Source of the DNA: Ferrigenium kumadai
GTDB taxonomy: Bacteria > Pseudomonadota > Gammaproteobacteria > Burkholderiales > Gallionellaceae
Length of the DNA: 64,000 nucleotides
Direction of reading: 5' to 3'
Assembly: GCF_018324385.1 (NCBI RefSeq)
Contig: NZ_AP019536.1
Location: forward strand, 186,001 to 250,000
Made by a program: the position numbers and the translations under genes
Part shown: positions 1 through 8,039 of the stretch, piece by piece
Layout of the letters: every line of letters begins with the position of its first letter
Position numbering within the stretch: the first letter of the stretch is position 1
Notes under the pieces: generated by a model
What the model was told of the DNA's origin: nothing
The model's database searches: none
Seen by the model: the letters and a program-made list of their open reading frames with translations, nothing else

Positions 1-1023
1 GTAGCCGAGGTCGATGTTCTTTTCCAGGGCCATCTGCACCCAGTTGACGGTGCATTCCTGCGCCAGGTGGTTGAGGCTCAGCGTGGTGAAGCTTTCGGTG
101 CCTTGTCCGCCCGGCTCGTTGCGGGCCAGCGCGAGCAGCTGGTTGACCAGGCGGATGCCGTGCTGGGTGCTGGTGAGGATGTGTTCGAGCGCGTGCTGTT
201 TCTGTTCCGGGTCGTTCGTGCGCAATGCCAGTTCGGATTGGGTCTTCAGCCCGGCGAACGGTGTGCGCAACTGGTGTGCCGCGTCGGCGACGAAGCGCTG
301 CTGGGCCTGCATGACTTGCTTCAGCCGTTCGAGCAGGTCGTTCACCGCATCGATCAGCGGCCGCACTTCGGCGGGCGCCTGGCTGCCGTCGAGCTGGCTC
401 AGGTCGTCTCGCTTGCGGTTCAGCACTTCGTTCCGCAGACGTTCGAGCGGACGCAGGCCCTGCTTCAATCCGTACCACACGACGGCAAGGGCGATCAGGG
501 TCAGCAGCAGTTGCGGGATGACGATGTTGGAAAGGATGCCGCGGATGAGCGCCTGGCGTTGCTGCGTGGTCTCGGCGACGTGCAGCTGCAGCACCCCGCC
601 GTTGGACTTGTAGACCAGGCTGACCATGCGCGTCTTCTGTCCTTCGCGTTCGCCGTTGCTGAACAGCGGGCCGGTCCGGTCGCGCCGGTACGAGAGCGGG
701 CGCAGGGTGTTGCCGTTGCCCGCGAGCTTGCGTCCTTCGCTGTCGGTGACGGTATAGACCACCTTGTCCGGCATGCCGGGGTCCGAGCCGTCGGGGAGGT
801 CGGGTATCACGTCCAGCTGTTCGTTGCCGCTGCCGAGCTTCAGGTCGTCCGCGATCGCATAAGCGCGTTGCAGCAGCACTAGGTCGTAGGGCTGGTTGGC
901 ATAGTTGATGGTGGCGAAATAGCCGACGACGGTGCTGACCAGCCACAGCAGGTAGAGCGAGATCATCAGCCGCTGCATGAGGTAGCTGCGCAGGGAAAGG
1001 ATCTTGGTTTCCATGGCGCTCAT
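1..1023 (-). CDS. Sensor histidine kinase, TctE/QseC-like (3' part cut off by window edge)
   Basis: Membrane sensor kinase of a two-component system, partner of the response regulator directly upstream on the same strand. The minus-strand frame opens with ATG at 1023 (second ATG at 1014) and stays open to base 1, giving 341 codons. Visible: an N-terminal membrane helix (about residues 10-35, LMISLYLLWLVSTVVGYF), a periplasmic region, a second membrane segment, and a dimerisation/phospho-acceptor box FVADAAHQLRTP near residue 244. That H-box form is typical of the TctE/QseC branch. The ATP-binding domain lies outside the window. It starts 40 bases after the regulator stops, so the two are probably co-transcribed. 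Divergence from a solute symporter suggests it senses a carboxylate, which is inference. Confidence 0.85.
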   Translation of the reverse strand, partial: MSAMETKILSLRSYLMQRLMISLYLLWLVSTVVGYFATINYANQPYDLVLLQRAYAIADDLKLGSGNEQLDVIPDLPDGSDPGMPDKVVYTVTDSEGRKLAGNGNTLRPLSYRRDRTGPLFSNGEREGQKTRMVSLVYKSNGGVLQLHVAETTQQRQALIRGILSNIVIPQLLLTLIALAVVWYGLKQGLRPLERLRNEVLNRKRDDLSQLDGSQAPAEVRPLIDAVNDLLERLKQVMQAQQRFVADAAHQLRTPFAGLKTQSELALRTNDPEQKQHALEHILTSTQHGIRLVNQLLALARNEPGGQGTESFTTLSLNHLAQECTVNWVQMALEKNIDLGY

Positions 1024-1063
1024 GCCGGTGCTTGCACGTTTGGGAATGTGGGGAAAATGGCGG

Positions 1064-1735
1064 TCAGGGCAGACTGTCGATGACGTAACCCAGGCCGCGG
1101 ATGGTGCGGATCGTCACGCCGGCGGGCGCGATCTTTTTCCGCAGGCGATGGATGTAGACCTCGATGGCGTTGCTGCTGGCCTCTTCCGAATAACTGTAGA
1201 TGCGCTCCAGCAGCTGCTCCTTGCTGATGACGCGCCCGGCGCGCAGCATCAGCGCTTCCAGCACGCCGAGTTCGCGCGTGGTGAGGTCCAGTGGTTTTCC
1301 GTCGATAGCGGCACGCCGTTCTATGCTGTCGAACGTGAGCGAGCCGCAAGTCAGCAGGGGGTTGGTGCCGCATTGGCCGCGCCGGAGCAGGGCGCGGGTG
1401 CGCGCCTCCAGTTCCTGCAGGTTGAACGGCTTGGACAGGTAGTCGTCGGCGCCGAGGTCGAGTCCCTTCACGCGGTCTTCCACGCTGTCCCTCGCCGTGA
1501 GGATGATGACGGGCACGTGGTTGTTGCGCTCGCGCAGGTTGCGCAGGACGGTGAAGCCATCGAGCTTCGGCAGCTGGATGTCGAGGACGATCAGGTCGAA
1601 CGGCTGTCCCCCTTTCAGGATGGTGTCTGCCTCCGACCCGTCCGCCACCCGGTCGACGGCATAGCCGGCCTGCTGCATGGCGCGAGTCAGGCCATCGGCC
1701 AGTACTTCATCGTCTTCGGCGATCAGGATGCGCAT
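1064..1735 (-). CDS. OmpR-family response regulator, TctD/QseB-like
   Basis: DNA-binding response regulator of 223 aa. The receiver domain occupies about residues 1-115: acidic pocket EDDE near residues 7-10, phospho-acceptor Asp52 in LIVLDIQLP, and the conserved KPF lysine near residue 102. A winged-helix Trans_reg_C domain follows (about 125-220, with TTRELGVLEAL and the RGLGYVI end). It is the first gene of a pair with the histidine kinase and is transcribed away from the DUF4212/symporter genes. The 187-base divergent gap (1736-1922) is the natural place for its operator, making the symporter the likely target. That assignment is contextual, since no binding repeat is obvious. Confidence 0.9.
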   Translation of the reverse strand: MRILIAEDDEVLADGLTRAMQQAGYAVDRVADGSEADTILKGGQPFDLIVLDIQLPKLDGFTVLRNLRERNNHVPVIILTARDSVEDRVKGLDLGADDYLSKPFNLQELEARTRALLRRGQCGTNPLLTCGSLTFDSIERRAAIDGKPLDLTTRELGVLEALMLRAGRVISKEQLLERIYSYSEEASSNAIEVYIHRLRKKIAPAGVTIRTIRGLGYVIDSLP

Positions 1736-1922
1736 CTTGCGGGACTCAGGGGTTCCTCAGGGAGTGGCGGCAGGACAGGCTGTCTGCCTTGTGTCCGAGC
1801 CATTGTAATTGGCGGGGTGGAAATGTCAAAAGCGTGCGGCAATTTGCGTAAGGGTGCATTGGATGGCTGCCTGCGGAGTAGAATCGGCAACCGTCTTGAT
1901 ACGCGATAAAACAGGGGGACGC

Positions 1923-2183
1923 ATGCAGCTCACCGAGAAGCACCGACAGTACTGGCACAGGAATCTCCGGCTGACGGCGGTGCTGCTGGCGATCTGGTTC
2001 GTCGCGACCTTTGTGGTTGTCTGGTTCGCCAGGGATTTGCAGTCCATCACTTTTCTGGGATTCCCGTTCTCGTTCTACATGGGGGCGCAGGGGGCGTTGC
2101 TGATCTATGTGATGCTGGTCGGGTACTACGCCTGGCGCATGGACAGGCTGGATCGCGAGTGCGGCGTGCAGGAAGAGGGCTAG
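1923..2183 (+). CDS. DUF4212 small membrane subunit of sodium:solute symporter
   Basis: An 86-aa membrane protein starting MQLTEKHRQYWHRNLR, with two hydrophobic helices (about 17-37 and 50-72) and short charged ends. The KHRQYW...R N-terminus and size match the DUF4212 family, the small partner encoded just upstream of VC_2705-type sodium:solute symporters. The start at 1923 is preceded by a purine-rich AGGGGGA ribosome site, so the longer frame upstream is not needed. The next gene begins 2 bases after the stop at 2183, so the two are translationally linked. Function beyond partnering the symporter is unknown. Confidence 0.85.
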   Translation: MQLTEKHRQYWHRNLRLTAVLLAIWFVATFVVVWFARDLQSITFLGFPFSFYMGAQGALLIYVMLVGYYAWRMDRLDRECGVQEEG

Positions 2184-2185
2184 TG

Positions 2186-4261
2186 ATGGCCGGGCCGTTC
2201 TTCTCGCAACTCAAGCGCTACTACTCCCTCTACGCGGGGGGCTTCATCGGTTTCGTCGTCATGCTGGCCATCCTCGAGCAGATGGGGGTGCCCAACGTGG
2301 TGCTGGGTTACTTCCTCCTCGGTGCGACGGTGCTGCTGTATGCGGGCATCGGCATCCTGTCCAGGACATCCGATGTCTCGGAATACTACGTGGCGGGGCG
2401 GCGCGTCCCGGCGTTCTTCAATGGCATGGCGACCGCGGCGGACTGGATGTCGGCCGCGAGTTTCATCGGCCTCGCGGGCACGTTGTATCTCTCCGGTTAC
2501 GACGGACTGGCCTTCGTGATGGGCTGGACCGGCGGCTTCGTCCTGGTGGCGTTGTTGCTGGCCCCGTACCTGCGCAAGTTCGGGCAGTACACCATCCCCG
2601 ACTTCCTCGGCGCGCGCTACGGCGGCAACCTCCCCCGCACGGTCGGCGTGTTCGCGGCCATCCTGTGCTCGTTCACCTATGTCATCGCGCAGATCTACGG
2701 CGTGGGCCTGATCGTCAGCCGTTTCACCGGTCTGGATTTCGGCGTCGGCGTGTTCGTCGGTCTGGGCAGCGTCCTGCTGTGTTCCTTCCTCGGCGGGATG
2801 CGCGCCGTGACCTGGACGCAGGTGGCGCAGTACGTCATCGTGATCGTGGCTTTCCTGATCCCCGTGATCTGGCTGTCGGTGAAGCACACCGGCAACCCTG
2901 TGCCGCAGGCGGCTTACGGTTACGTGCTGGAGCAGGTCACGGCGCGCGAAAAGGTGCTGAACGATCCGGCCACGCAGGACGGCGCGCGCGAGGCGCAGGT
3001 GCGTGCCATCTACAAGCAGAAACAGGAAACGGCCGAGGCCAGGCTGAAGGCGCTGGAGAGCGGCGGCGCTGCATGGCTGGCCGAAGAGAAGGCGAAGCTG
3101 GTCAAGGCGGCGGCTGAACTGAAGGCACATCACGATGCAGATCCCAAGGCGATAGCGGTGGCCGACAAGGCCGTGGCGGAGTTCCCGGCGGGTGTCGCTG
3201 CCGCACGCAGCCTGTGGCGAGCGGAGGCCGAATCGGCCAAGGCCAAGGCGGGGCCGATCGCCGCCCATGCCGAGCCGTTCGCGGGCGACGAGGAGACCAG
3301 CGACAAGAAGCGCAAGAACTTCATCGCGCTGGTGCTGTGCCTGATGGTCGGCACCGCCGCATTGCCGCATATCCTGATGCGCTTCTACACCACGCCGACG
3401 GTGAGGGAAGCGCGGCACTCGGTGTTCTGGGCGCTGCTCTTCATCACCCTGCTGTACATCACCGCACCCGCGCTGGCCGTGCTCGCGAAGTACGACGTGT
3501 ATACCCTGCTGGTGGGATCGAGTTTCTCCGAGCTGCCGAGCTGGGTGTCGGCCTGGGCCTCGGTGGACAAGTCGCTGATGAGCGTGACCGACATCAACAA
3601 GGACGGCATCGTGCAGCTGGCCGAGATCACCATTGGCGGCGACCTCATCGTGCTCGCCACGCCCGAGATCGCGGGCCTGCCTTACGTGGTCACCGCGCTG
3701 GTGGCGGCGGGCGGTCTCGCCGCGGCGCTGTCCACCGCGGACGGTCTGATGCTGACCATCGCCAATTCGTTGTCGCATGACGTGTACTTCAAGATGATCG
3801 ATCCGAAGGCGCCGACGAAGCGCCGCTTGTTCATCTCCAAGGGGCTGTTGTTGGTGGTCGCGGCGTTCGCGGCCTACATCACCTCGCTCAAGCCGGGCGA
3901 CATCCTGTTCCTGGTCGGCGCCGCGTTCTCGCTCGCCGCTTCCTCGTTCTTCCCCGCATTGGTGCTGGGCGTGTTCTGGAAGCGCGCGAACAAGACAGGG
4001 GCGATCCTCGGCATGGTCGGCGGTCTGGTCACGTGCATGACCTACATGTACATCACCTACCCGTTCTTCGGGGTGAACGCGCCGCTGTGGTGGGACATCA
4101 ACCCGGTCGCGGCCGGCATCTTCGGCATGCCGGTCGGCTTCGCCGGCATTATCATCGGCAGCCTGCTGACCGCCGCTCCGCCCCGGGAGGTTCGGGAGCT
4201 GATCGACCACGTGCGCTATCCCAACCTGGAAAGCGATGGCAAGACTGGAACTGCACAATAG
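2186..4261 (+). CDS. Sodium:solute symporter, VC_2705/ActP-like
   Basis: Inner-membrane secondary transporter of the SSS family, 691 aa, probably for acetate or another small carboxylate. The first half has the family hallmark SEYYVAGRRVPAFFNGMATA and the AADWMSAASFIGLAG region of the sodium site. Residues about 236-375 are a hydrophilic Ala/Glu/Lys-rich insertion between membrane helices, as seen in the VC_2705 subfamily. Residues 469-480 (DINKDGIVQLAE) read as an EF-hand-like calcium loop. I start at ATG 2186; an upstream in-frame ATG at 2159 would add nine residues inside the preceding gene. Substrate is inferred from family and from nearby ppsR/PFOR/ppsA genes. Confidence 0.88.
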   Translation: MAGPFFSQLKRYYSLYAGGFIGFVVMLAILEQMGVPNVVLGYFLLGATVLLYAGIGILSRTSDVSEYYVAGRRVPAFFNGMATAADWMSAASFIGLAGTLYLSGYDGLAFVMGWTGGFVLVALLLAPYLRKFGQYTIPDFLGARYGGNLPRTVGVFAAILCSFTYVIAQIYGVGLIVSRFTGLDFGVGVFVGLGSVLLCSFLGGMRAVTWTQVAQYVIVIVAFLIPVIWLSVKHTGNPVPQAAYGYVLEQVTAREKVLNDPATQDGAREAQVRAIYKQKQETAEARLKALESGGAAWLAEEKAKLVKAAAELKAHHDADPKAIAVADKAVAEFPAGVAAARSLWRAEAESAKAKAGPIAAHAEPFAGDEETSDKKRKNFIALVLCLMVGTAALPHILMRFYTTPTVREARHSVFWALLFITLLYITAPALAVLAKYDVYTLLVGSSFSELPSWVSAWASVDKSLMSVTDINKDGIVQLAEITIGGDLIVLATPEIAGLPYVVTALVAAGGLAAALSTADGLMLTIANSLSHDVYFKMIDPKAPTKRRLFISKGLLLVVAAFAAYITSLKPGDILFLVGAAFSLAASSFFPALVLGVFWKRANKTGAILGMVGGLVTCMTYMYITYPFFGVNAPLWWDINPVAAGIFGMPVGFAGIIIGSLLTAAPPREVRELIDHVRYPNLESDGKTGTAQ

Positions 4262-4282
4262 GGATCATTCGAAGCAACGACC

Positions 4283-5098
4283 ATGACGATTTCAAAACGC
4301 ACCATCATCTACGTGTCGGACGGCACGGGCATCACCGCAGAGACATTGGGGCACGGCCTGCTCGCCCAGTTCCAGGGAGTCGAGTTCCGGCCCCTGCGCT
4401 TCCCCTTCCTCGACAACGAGGAAAAGGCCAGGGATTGCCTCGCGCGCATCAACGAAGTGGGGCAGCGCGAAGGCGTTCGTCCCATCGTCATCATGACGCA
4501 GACCAACCCCGATCTCAGCGCGATCCTGCACAAGGCCGACGCATTCTTCATCGACCTGTTCGATACCTTCATCGCTCCGCTGGAACAGGAGCTCGATTGC
4601 AAATACACGCGCGCCGTCGGGCGTTCGCACGGACATGCCAATCCGGATTACAACACGCGCATCGCGGCGATGAATTTCGCACTGGCGCATGACGATGGAG
4701 TGTCGGATGCCGACCTGAAGAATGCCGACATCATCCTGGTAGGCGTGTCGCGCAGCGGCAAGACGCCGACCAGCCTCTACCTTTCCCTGCAGTTCTCGCT
4801 GAAGGCCGCCAACTACCCGCTGATCCCGGAAGACTTCGAGCGCGACCAGTTGCCGTCGAGATTGCAGCCCTACCGCGGCAAATTGTTCGGCCTGACCATC
4901 GAGCCTGAACAGCTGCACCGTATCCGCCACGAACGCCGTCCGAACAGCAAGTATTCATCGCTGGAAAACTGCCGCTACGAGGTCGCCGCGGCAGAGCGCA
5001 TGATGCGCCGCGAAGGCATCAAGTGGTTCGACACCACGTCGAAGTCGATCGAGGAACTGGCCGTGCAGCTGATGCAGGAGCTCAATCACGAGCGGTGA
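4283..5098 (+). CDS. ppsR: PEP synthase regulatory protein (bifunctional Thr kinase / Pi-dependent phosphorylase)
   Basis: 271-aa DUF299 protein that inactivates and reactivates phosphoenolpyruvate synthase by ADP-dependent threonine phosphorylation and Pi-dependent dephosphorylation. The N-terminus YVSDGTGITAETLGH and the P-loop-like GVSRSGKTPTSLYLS (about residues 153-167) are diagnostic, and length matches the family. It follows the symporter by 21 bases on the same strand. Its target ppsA lies 12 kb downstream in the Rnf/PFOR operon rather than divergent from it as in E. coli. This makes acetate or pyruvate to PEP flux a shared theme of both loci. Confidence 0.93.
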   Translation: MTISKRTIIYVSDGTGITAETLGHGLLAQFQGVEFRPLRFPFLDNEEKARDCLARINEVGQREGVRPIVIMTQTNPDLSAILHKADAFFIDLFDTFIAPLEQELDCKYTRAVGRSHGHANPDYNTRIAAMNFALAHDDGVSDADLKNADIILVGVSRSGKTPTSLYLSLQFSLKAANYPLIPEDFERDQLPSRLQPYRGKLFGLTIEPEQLHRIRHERRPNSKYSSLENCRYEVAAAERMMRREGIKWFDTTSKSIEELAVQLMQELNHER

Positions 5099-5111
5099 GC
5101 GGGAGTTGGAT

Positions 5112-5265
5112 GATGGGTATCGCTGCGCTAACCAGCGACTTGGCTGATGTCGTTTGTCAGCCTAGTCGATTGGCTATGCAGGGCTCAACCCATCCTACAG
5201 GCGATGCTGATGACAAATGGATCGATGGCGGTTTGTAGGATGGGTTGAGCGCAGCGATACCCATC
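5112..5265. repeat. REP-type palindromic repeats A (interrupted) and B upstream of RAYT
   Basis: Copy B (5235-5265) contains GTAGGATGGGTTGAGC followed by GCGATACCCATC, a 31-base element whose ends are near inverted copies. Copy A is in the opposite orientation and split: GATGGGTATCGCTGCGCT at 5112-5129 and CAACCCATCCTAC at 5086+100 (5186-5198), separated by 53 foreign bases plus a repeated GCT. The spacer holds its own hairpin (arms 5136-5147 and 5157-5168, one mismatch, 9-base loop). Two further copies lie after the transposase gene. Read directly from sequence. Confidence 0.85.
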
Positions 5266-5325
5266 ATGCGTTCTGCTCCAACAGAGCGCCGTTGAACATA
5301 ACGATACCCATCGTTATCATGCCGC

Positions 5326-5867
5326 ATGACCAACTACCGCTGCAGCGACATCGCCGGAGCGAGTTACTTCTTCACGGTGAATCTTGCAGACCGGTCGCAA
5401 TCCCTGTTGACCGACAACATCGCGCTGTTGCGCAGCGCATTCGAATACACCCGTGAGCGTCATCCATTCTCCATCGATGCTGTCGTGATTTGCCGGATCA
5501 CCTTCACGCAATCTGGACGTTGCCAGAAGGCGATAACGATTTCGCGTTGCGCTGGCGGTTGATCAAGACGGTATTTTCACGCGGTTTGGCGCATGGCGAA
5601 TACCGTTCGGAAAGCCGGCAAAGCAGGGGTGAGCGAGGTGTATGGCAGCGGCGATATTGGGAGCATCTAATCCGCGACGAGAACGATTTCTCGCGGCATG
5701 TCGATTACATCCACATCAATCCCGTTAAGCATGGTTTGGTGCCACGGGTGGCCGATTGGCCGCATTCGTCGTTTCATCGATTCGTGCGAACGGGCATTTT
5801 GCCGATGGATTGGGCGGGTGATGCGGGAGTAGATTGGGAGTGCGGTGAGCGTAAGCCAACCACGTAG
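5326..5867 (+). pseudogene. REP-associated tyrosine transposase (RAYT), frameshifted
   Basis: A Y1_Tnp/TnpA_REP family HUH nuclease that acts on REP hairpins. The first frame (from ATG 5326) encodes MTNYRCSDIAGASYFFTVNL and runs through DAVV near 5481-5487. The second frame from about 5490 continues LPDHLHAIWTLPEGD, containing the HLH (HUH) metal motif, then RRYWEHLIRDENDF and YIHINPVKHGLV with the tyrosine region. The two frames join at 5487-5492 (GATTTG), where one base is missing or two are extra, just before the HUH motif. The second frame's stop TAG (5865-5867) lies inside repeat copy C. Either a decaying gene or a sequencing error; a translational frameshift is less likely. Confidence 0.85.
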
Positions 5868-5948
5868 GATGGGTTGAGCACAGCGATACCCATCACCAAT
5901 TCCATCGGTCGCCAGCGATGGGTATCGCTACGCTCAACCCATCCTACG
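5864..5948. repeat. REP-type palindromic repeats C and D downstream of RAYT
   Basis: Copy C (5864-5894) has the same 31-base sequence as copy B with two changes (GAGCACAGCG in place of GAGCGCAGCG). Copy D (5918-5948) is its inverted partner, beginning GATGGGTATCGCTACGCTCA. C and D face each other across 23 bases, so the pair can fold into one long hairpin. Together with A and B they bracket the RAYT gene, the usual arrangement of a RAYT with its cognate repeats. The end of copy D lies 16 bases from the LysR stop codon and may also serve as that gene's terminator. Confidence 0.88.
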
Positions 5949-5964
5949 GATGCTACAGATGCTT

Positions 5965-6891
5965 CTACTGCATCGGCCTCGTCCCATACACCTCGTGCAA
6001 TATCTCCACGAAGCGCCGCGCCTGCGGTGACAGGAACTTGCCCTTGCGCAGCACCAGGCCGTAGCCGCGCTGCGGGAAGTATTGCTTGAGCGGGATGCGC
6101 ACCAGCTTCTCGGTTCCGGTGAGGCAGATGTCGGTGACGATGGAGATGCCCATGCCGAGCTCGACGTATTTCTTGATGACTTCCCAGCCGCCCGCTTCCA
6201 GCGTCACGGTGAAGTTCAGGTGGTGTTGCTGGAACACGTATTTGACGATGTTCCAGGTGGAGAGGTGGCGCGGCGGCAGGATCAGGCCGTAGAGGCTGAT
6301 CTCTTCCAGCGTGACTTCGGTCTTCCCCGCCAGCGGGTGTCCCAGCGGCACGATCAGCACCGGGTCGAAGAATGCGACGGGCTGGTAGGTGATGTCATCG
6401 GGCACGTCGAGCATGGAGCCGACCACCAGGTCGACCTCGTCGGCGCGCAGCATCTTCAGTCCGTCGCGGCCGGTCACGTTGTGCATCTTGGTATGGATGC
6501 CCGGATGCGCGGTGACGAAGCGTTTTACCGCCTCCGGCAGGACGTACAGGATGGTGGATTCGCCGGCGCCGATGTTGAGTTCGCCGGATTCCAGCTTGCC
6601 GTGCAGCGCGGCGAAGTTCTCCTCCAGGCTGTCTACGCCTTCCACCAGCGGCTTCGCCAGTTCGTAAAGGGTCTCGCCGTCCGGTGTCAGTTTGAGCACC
6701 GGGCCGCGCCGTTCGAATACCGTCACGCCCAACTCGCGCTCCAGCGCCTGGATCTGCAAAGTCACCGAGGGCTGGCTCAGGAACAGTTTCTGTGCGGCCA
6801 AAGTGACGCTGCCCGAGCGGACGACCTCGCAGAACGCACGCATCTGCTTGAGGCGATTGTGTTTGTAATAGCTCTGTTTGTCCGAATTCAT
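5965..6891 (-). CDS. LysR-family regulator, divergent from Rnf/PFOR operon
   Basis: 308-aa transcription regulator. Residues about 13-72 form the LysR winged helix-turn-helix (MRAFCEVVRSGSVTLAAQKL, LSQPSVTLQIQALE), followed by a linker and a periplasmic-binding-like effector domain (about 100-300). The TLAAQKLFLSQPSVTLQI recognition helix and overall form resemble the CysB-like branch, but a specific orthologue is not recognised. It is transcribed away from rnfB across 258 bases with AT-rich repeated motifs, the classic LysR arrangement in which the regulator controls the divergent operon and itself. Its effector is unknown; an acetyl-CoA, pyruvate or redox-linked metabolite would fit the target genes. 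Confidence 0.88.
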   Translation of the reverse strand: MNSDKQSYYKHNRLKQMRAFCEVVRSGSVTLAAQKLFLSQPSVTLQIQALERELGVTVFERRGPVLKLTPDGETLYELAKPLVEGVDSLEENFAALHGKLESGELNIGAGESTILYVLPEAVKRFVTAHPGIHTKMHNVTGRDGLKMLRADEVDLVVGSMLDVPDDITYQPVAFFDPVLIVPLGHPLAGKTEVTLEEISLYGLILPPRHLSTWNIVKYVFQQHHLNFTVTLEAGGWEVIKKYVELGMGISIVTDICLTGTEKLVRIPLKQYFPQRGYGLVLRKGKFLSPQARRFVEILHEVYGTRPMQ

Positions 6892-6905
6892 CTTCGCGCC
6901 TCCGT

Positions 6906-6990
6906 ATTGGATTTCAATTATTGCATTTATTAATACTCAAGATTGAAGCAATCTTTTCTTAATACTTAAAATTGAAACTATTGATTCGCT
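6906..6990. promoter_or_regulatory. AT-rich divergent control region with repeated ATTGAA-type motifs
   Basis: Between lysR and rnfB the otherwise GC-rich sequence becomes strongly AT-rich. Two direct repeats, TAATACTCAAGATTGAAG (6931-6948) and TAATACTTAAAATTGAAA (6960-6977), sit 29 bases apart. An inverted half, ATTTCAATTAT (6911-6921), lies upstream. Inverted or direct halves at roughly helical spacing are what a LysR tetramer binds. Assignment to the LysR protein is inference. No strong -35/-10 pair was assigned; the rnfB start is at 7150, leaving a leader of up to 150 bases. Confidence 0.5.
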
Positions 6991-7149
6991 CAGGAATTGT
7001 ATCTTGATTTAGTCTGCGCTCCGCAAAGACATTATTCACCAAAGGGTGTTGTTAATCACCCGAACGCCCGGCAGGGCGTTCATGAGTGAAGCGTCAGAGA
7101 GCCATATTTTAGGCCCTTTGAACGAATTTATTGAAGTGGGGAGAGTGGA

Positions 7150-8031
7150 TTGGAAGCAGCATACAGCGTGGCAGTCACGGGAGCGTTCATGGCCGGCTTG
7201 GGCGGCCTGCTGGCGCTTTTGCTGGCTATTGCCAGCAAAAAGCTGTACGTGTTCGAAGACCCGCGCATCGACCAGGTCGAAGAGCTGCTTCCCCACTCCA
7301 ATTGCGGCGCCTGCGGTACGGCAGGCTGCCGCAACTTCGCCGAACAGGCCGTGGACGGCAAGATCGAGCCCGGTCGCTGCACGGTTAATACTCCCGACCA
7401 GAATCATAAGATTGCCTCATTGCTGGGTGTCGCCCTGGGCGATATCGAGAAGCGGGTGGCGCGTCTCGCCTGCGCGGGCGGCAAGCATGTCGCGAAGATG
7501 CGCGCAAATTATGCAGGACTCTCATCCTGTCGCGCCGCTTCCGTGGCGGGCGGTGGCGGCAAGAGCTGCGCCTGGGGCTGCCTTGGGATGGGCGACTGCG
7601 CCGACGTGTGCGACTTCGACGCCATCACCATGGACAGCCACGGACTGCCGGTGGTCGACGTGAACAAATGCACGGCCTGCGGCGACTGCGTCGACATCTG
7701 CCCGAAGAACCTGTTCTCCATCCAGGGTGTGTCGCACAAGCTGTGGATGGCCTGCCGCAACGAATCCGATCCCGATACCGCCGAAGCCGCGTGTGAAGTG
7801 GCTTGCACCGCCTGCGGGCGCTGCGTGATGGACGCCGCCGATGGGCTGATCCACCTCGAACGCAACATCGCCGTGATCGACTACGCCAGAAACGAAACCG
7901 CCAGCAAGGCGGCCATCGACCGCTGCCCTACCGGAGCCATCGTCTGGCTCGAGGGCGACCGCATCGTCAAAGGCAAGTCCGCCAAAAAGATCATCCGTAT
8001 CGAACCATTACCTGTCGCAGCAGAAGCCTAG
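7150..8031 (+). CDS. rnfB: Electron transport complex subunit RnfB (multi-cluster ferredoxin-like)
   Basis: 293-aa membrane-anchored iron-sulphur subunit that receives or donates electrons to ferredoxin. An N-terminal hydrophobic helix (about 6-30) is followed by the RnfB-specific cluster region NCGACGTAGC, then GCLGMGDCADVCDFDAI, CTACGDCVDICPKNLF and CTACGRCVMDAADG. This is longer than the E. coli protein (about 190 aa) and resembles the extended RnfB of clostridia-like systems. The start is a TTG at 7150 preceded by GGGGAGAG at 7138-7145; the first in-frame ATG (7189) would remove part of the membrane helix. It is the first gene of the operon, separated from rnfC by the PFOR gene, an unusual order. 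Confidence 0.92.
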   Translation: MEAAYSVAVTGAFMAGLGGLLALLLAIASKKLYVFEDPRIDQVEELLPHSNCGACGTAGCRNFAEQAVDGKIEPGRCTVNTPDQNHKIASLLGVALGDIEKRVARLACAGGKHVAKMRANYAGLSSCRAASVAGGGGKSCAWGCLGMGDCADVCDFDAITMDSHGLPVVDVNKCTACGDCVDICPKNLFSIQGVSHKLWMACRNESDPDTAEAACEVACTACGRCVMDAADGLIHLERNIAVIDYARNETASKAAIDRCPTGAIVWLEGDRIVKGKSAKKIIRIEPLPVAAEA

Positions 8032-8039
8032 GAGACACC

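Noticed and set aside
5490..5867. Stand-alone 125-aa transposase starting at TTG 5490
   Set aside because: The start has no ribosome site and the missing N-terminal part is encoded just upstream in another frame, so a frameshifted RAYT explains it better.
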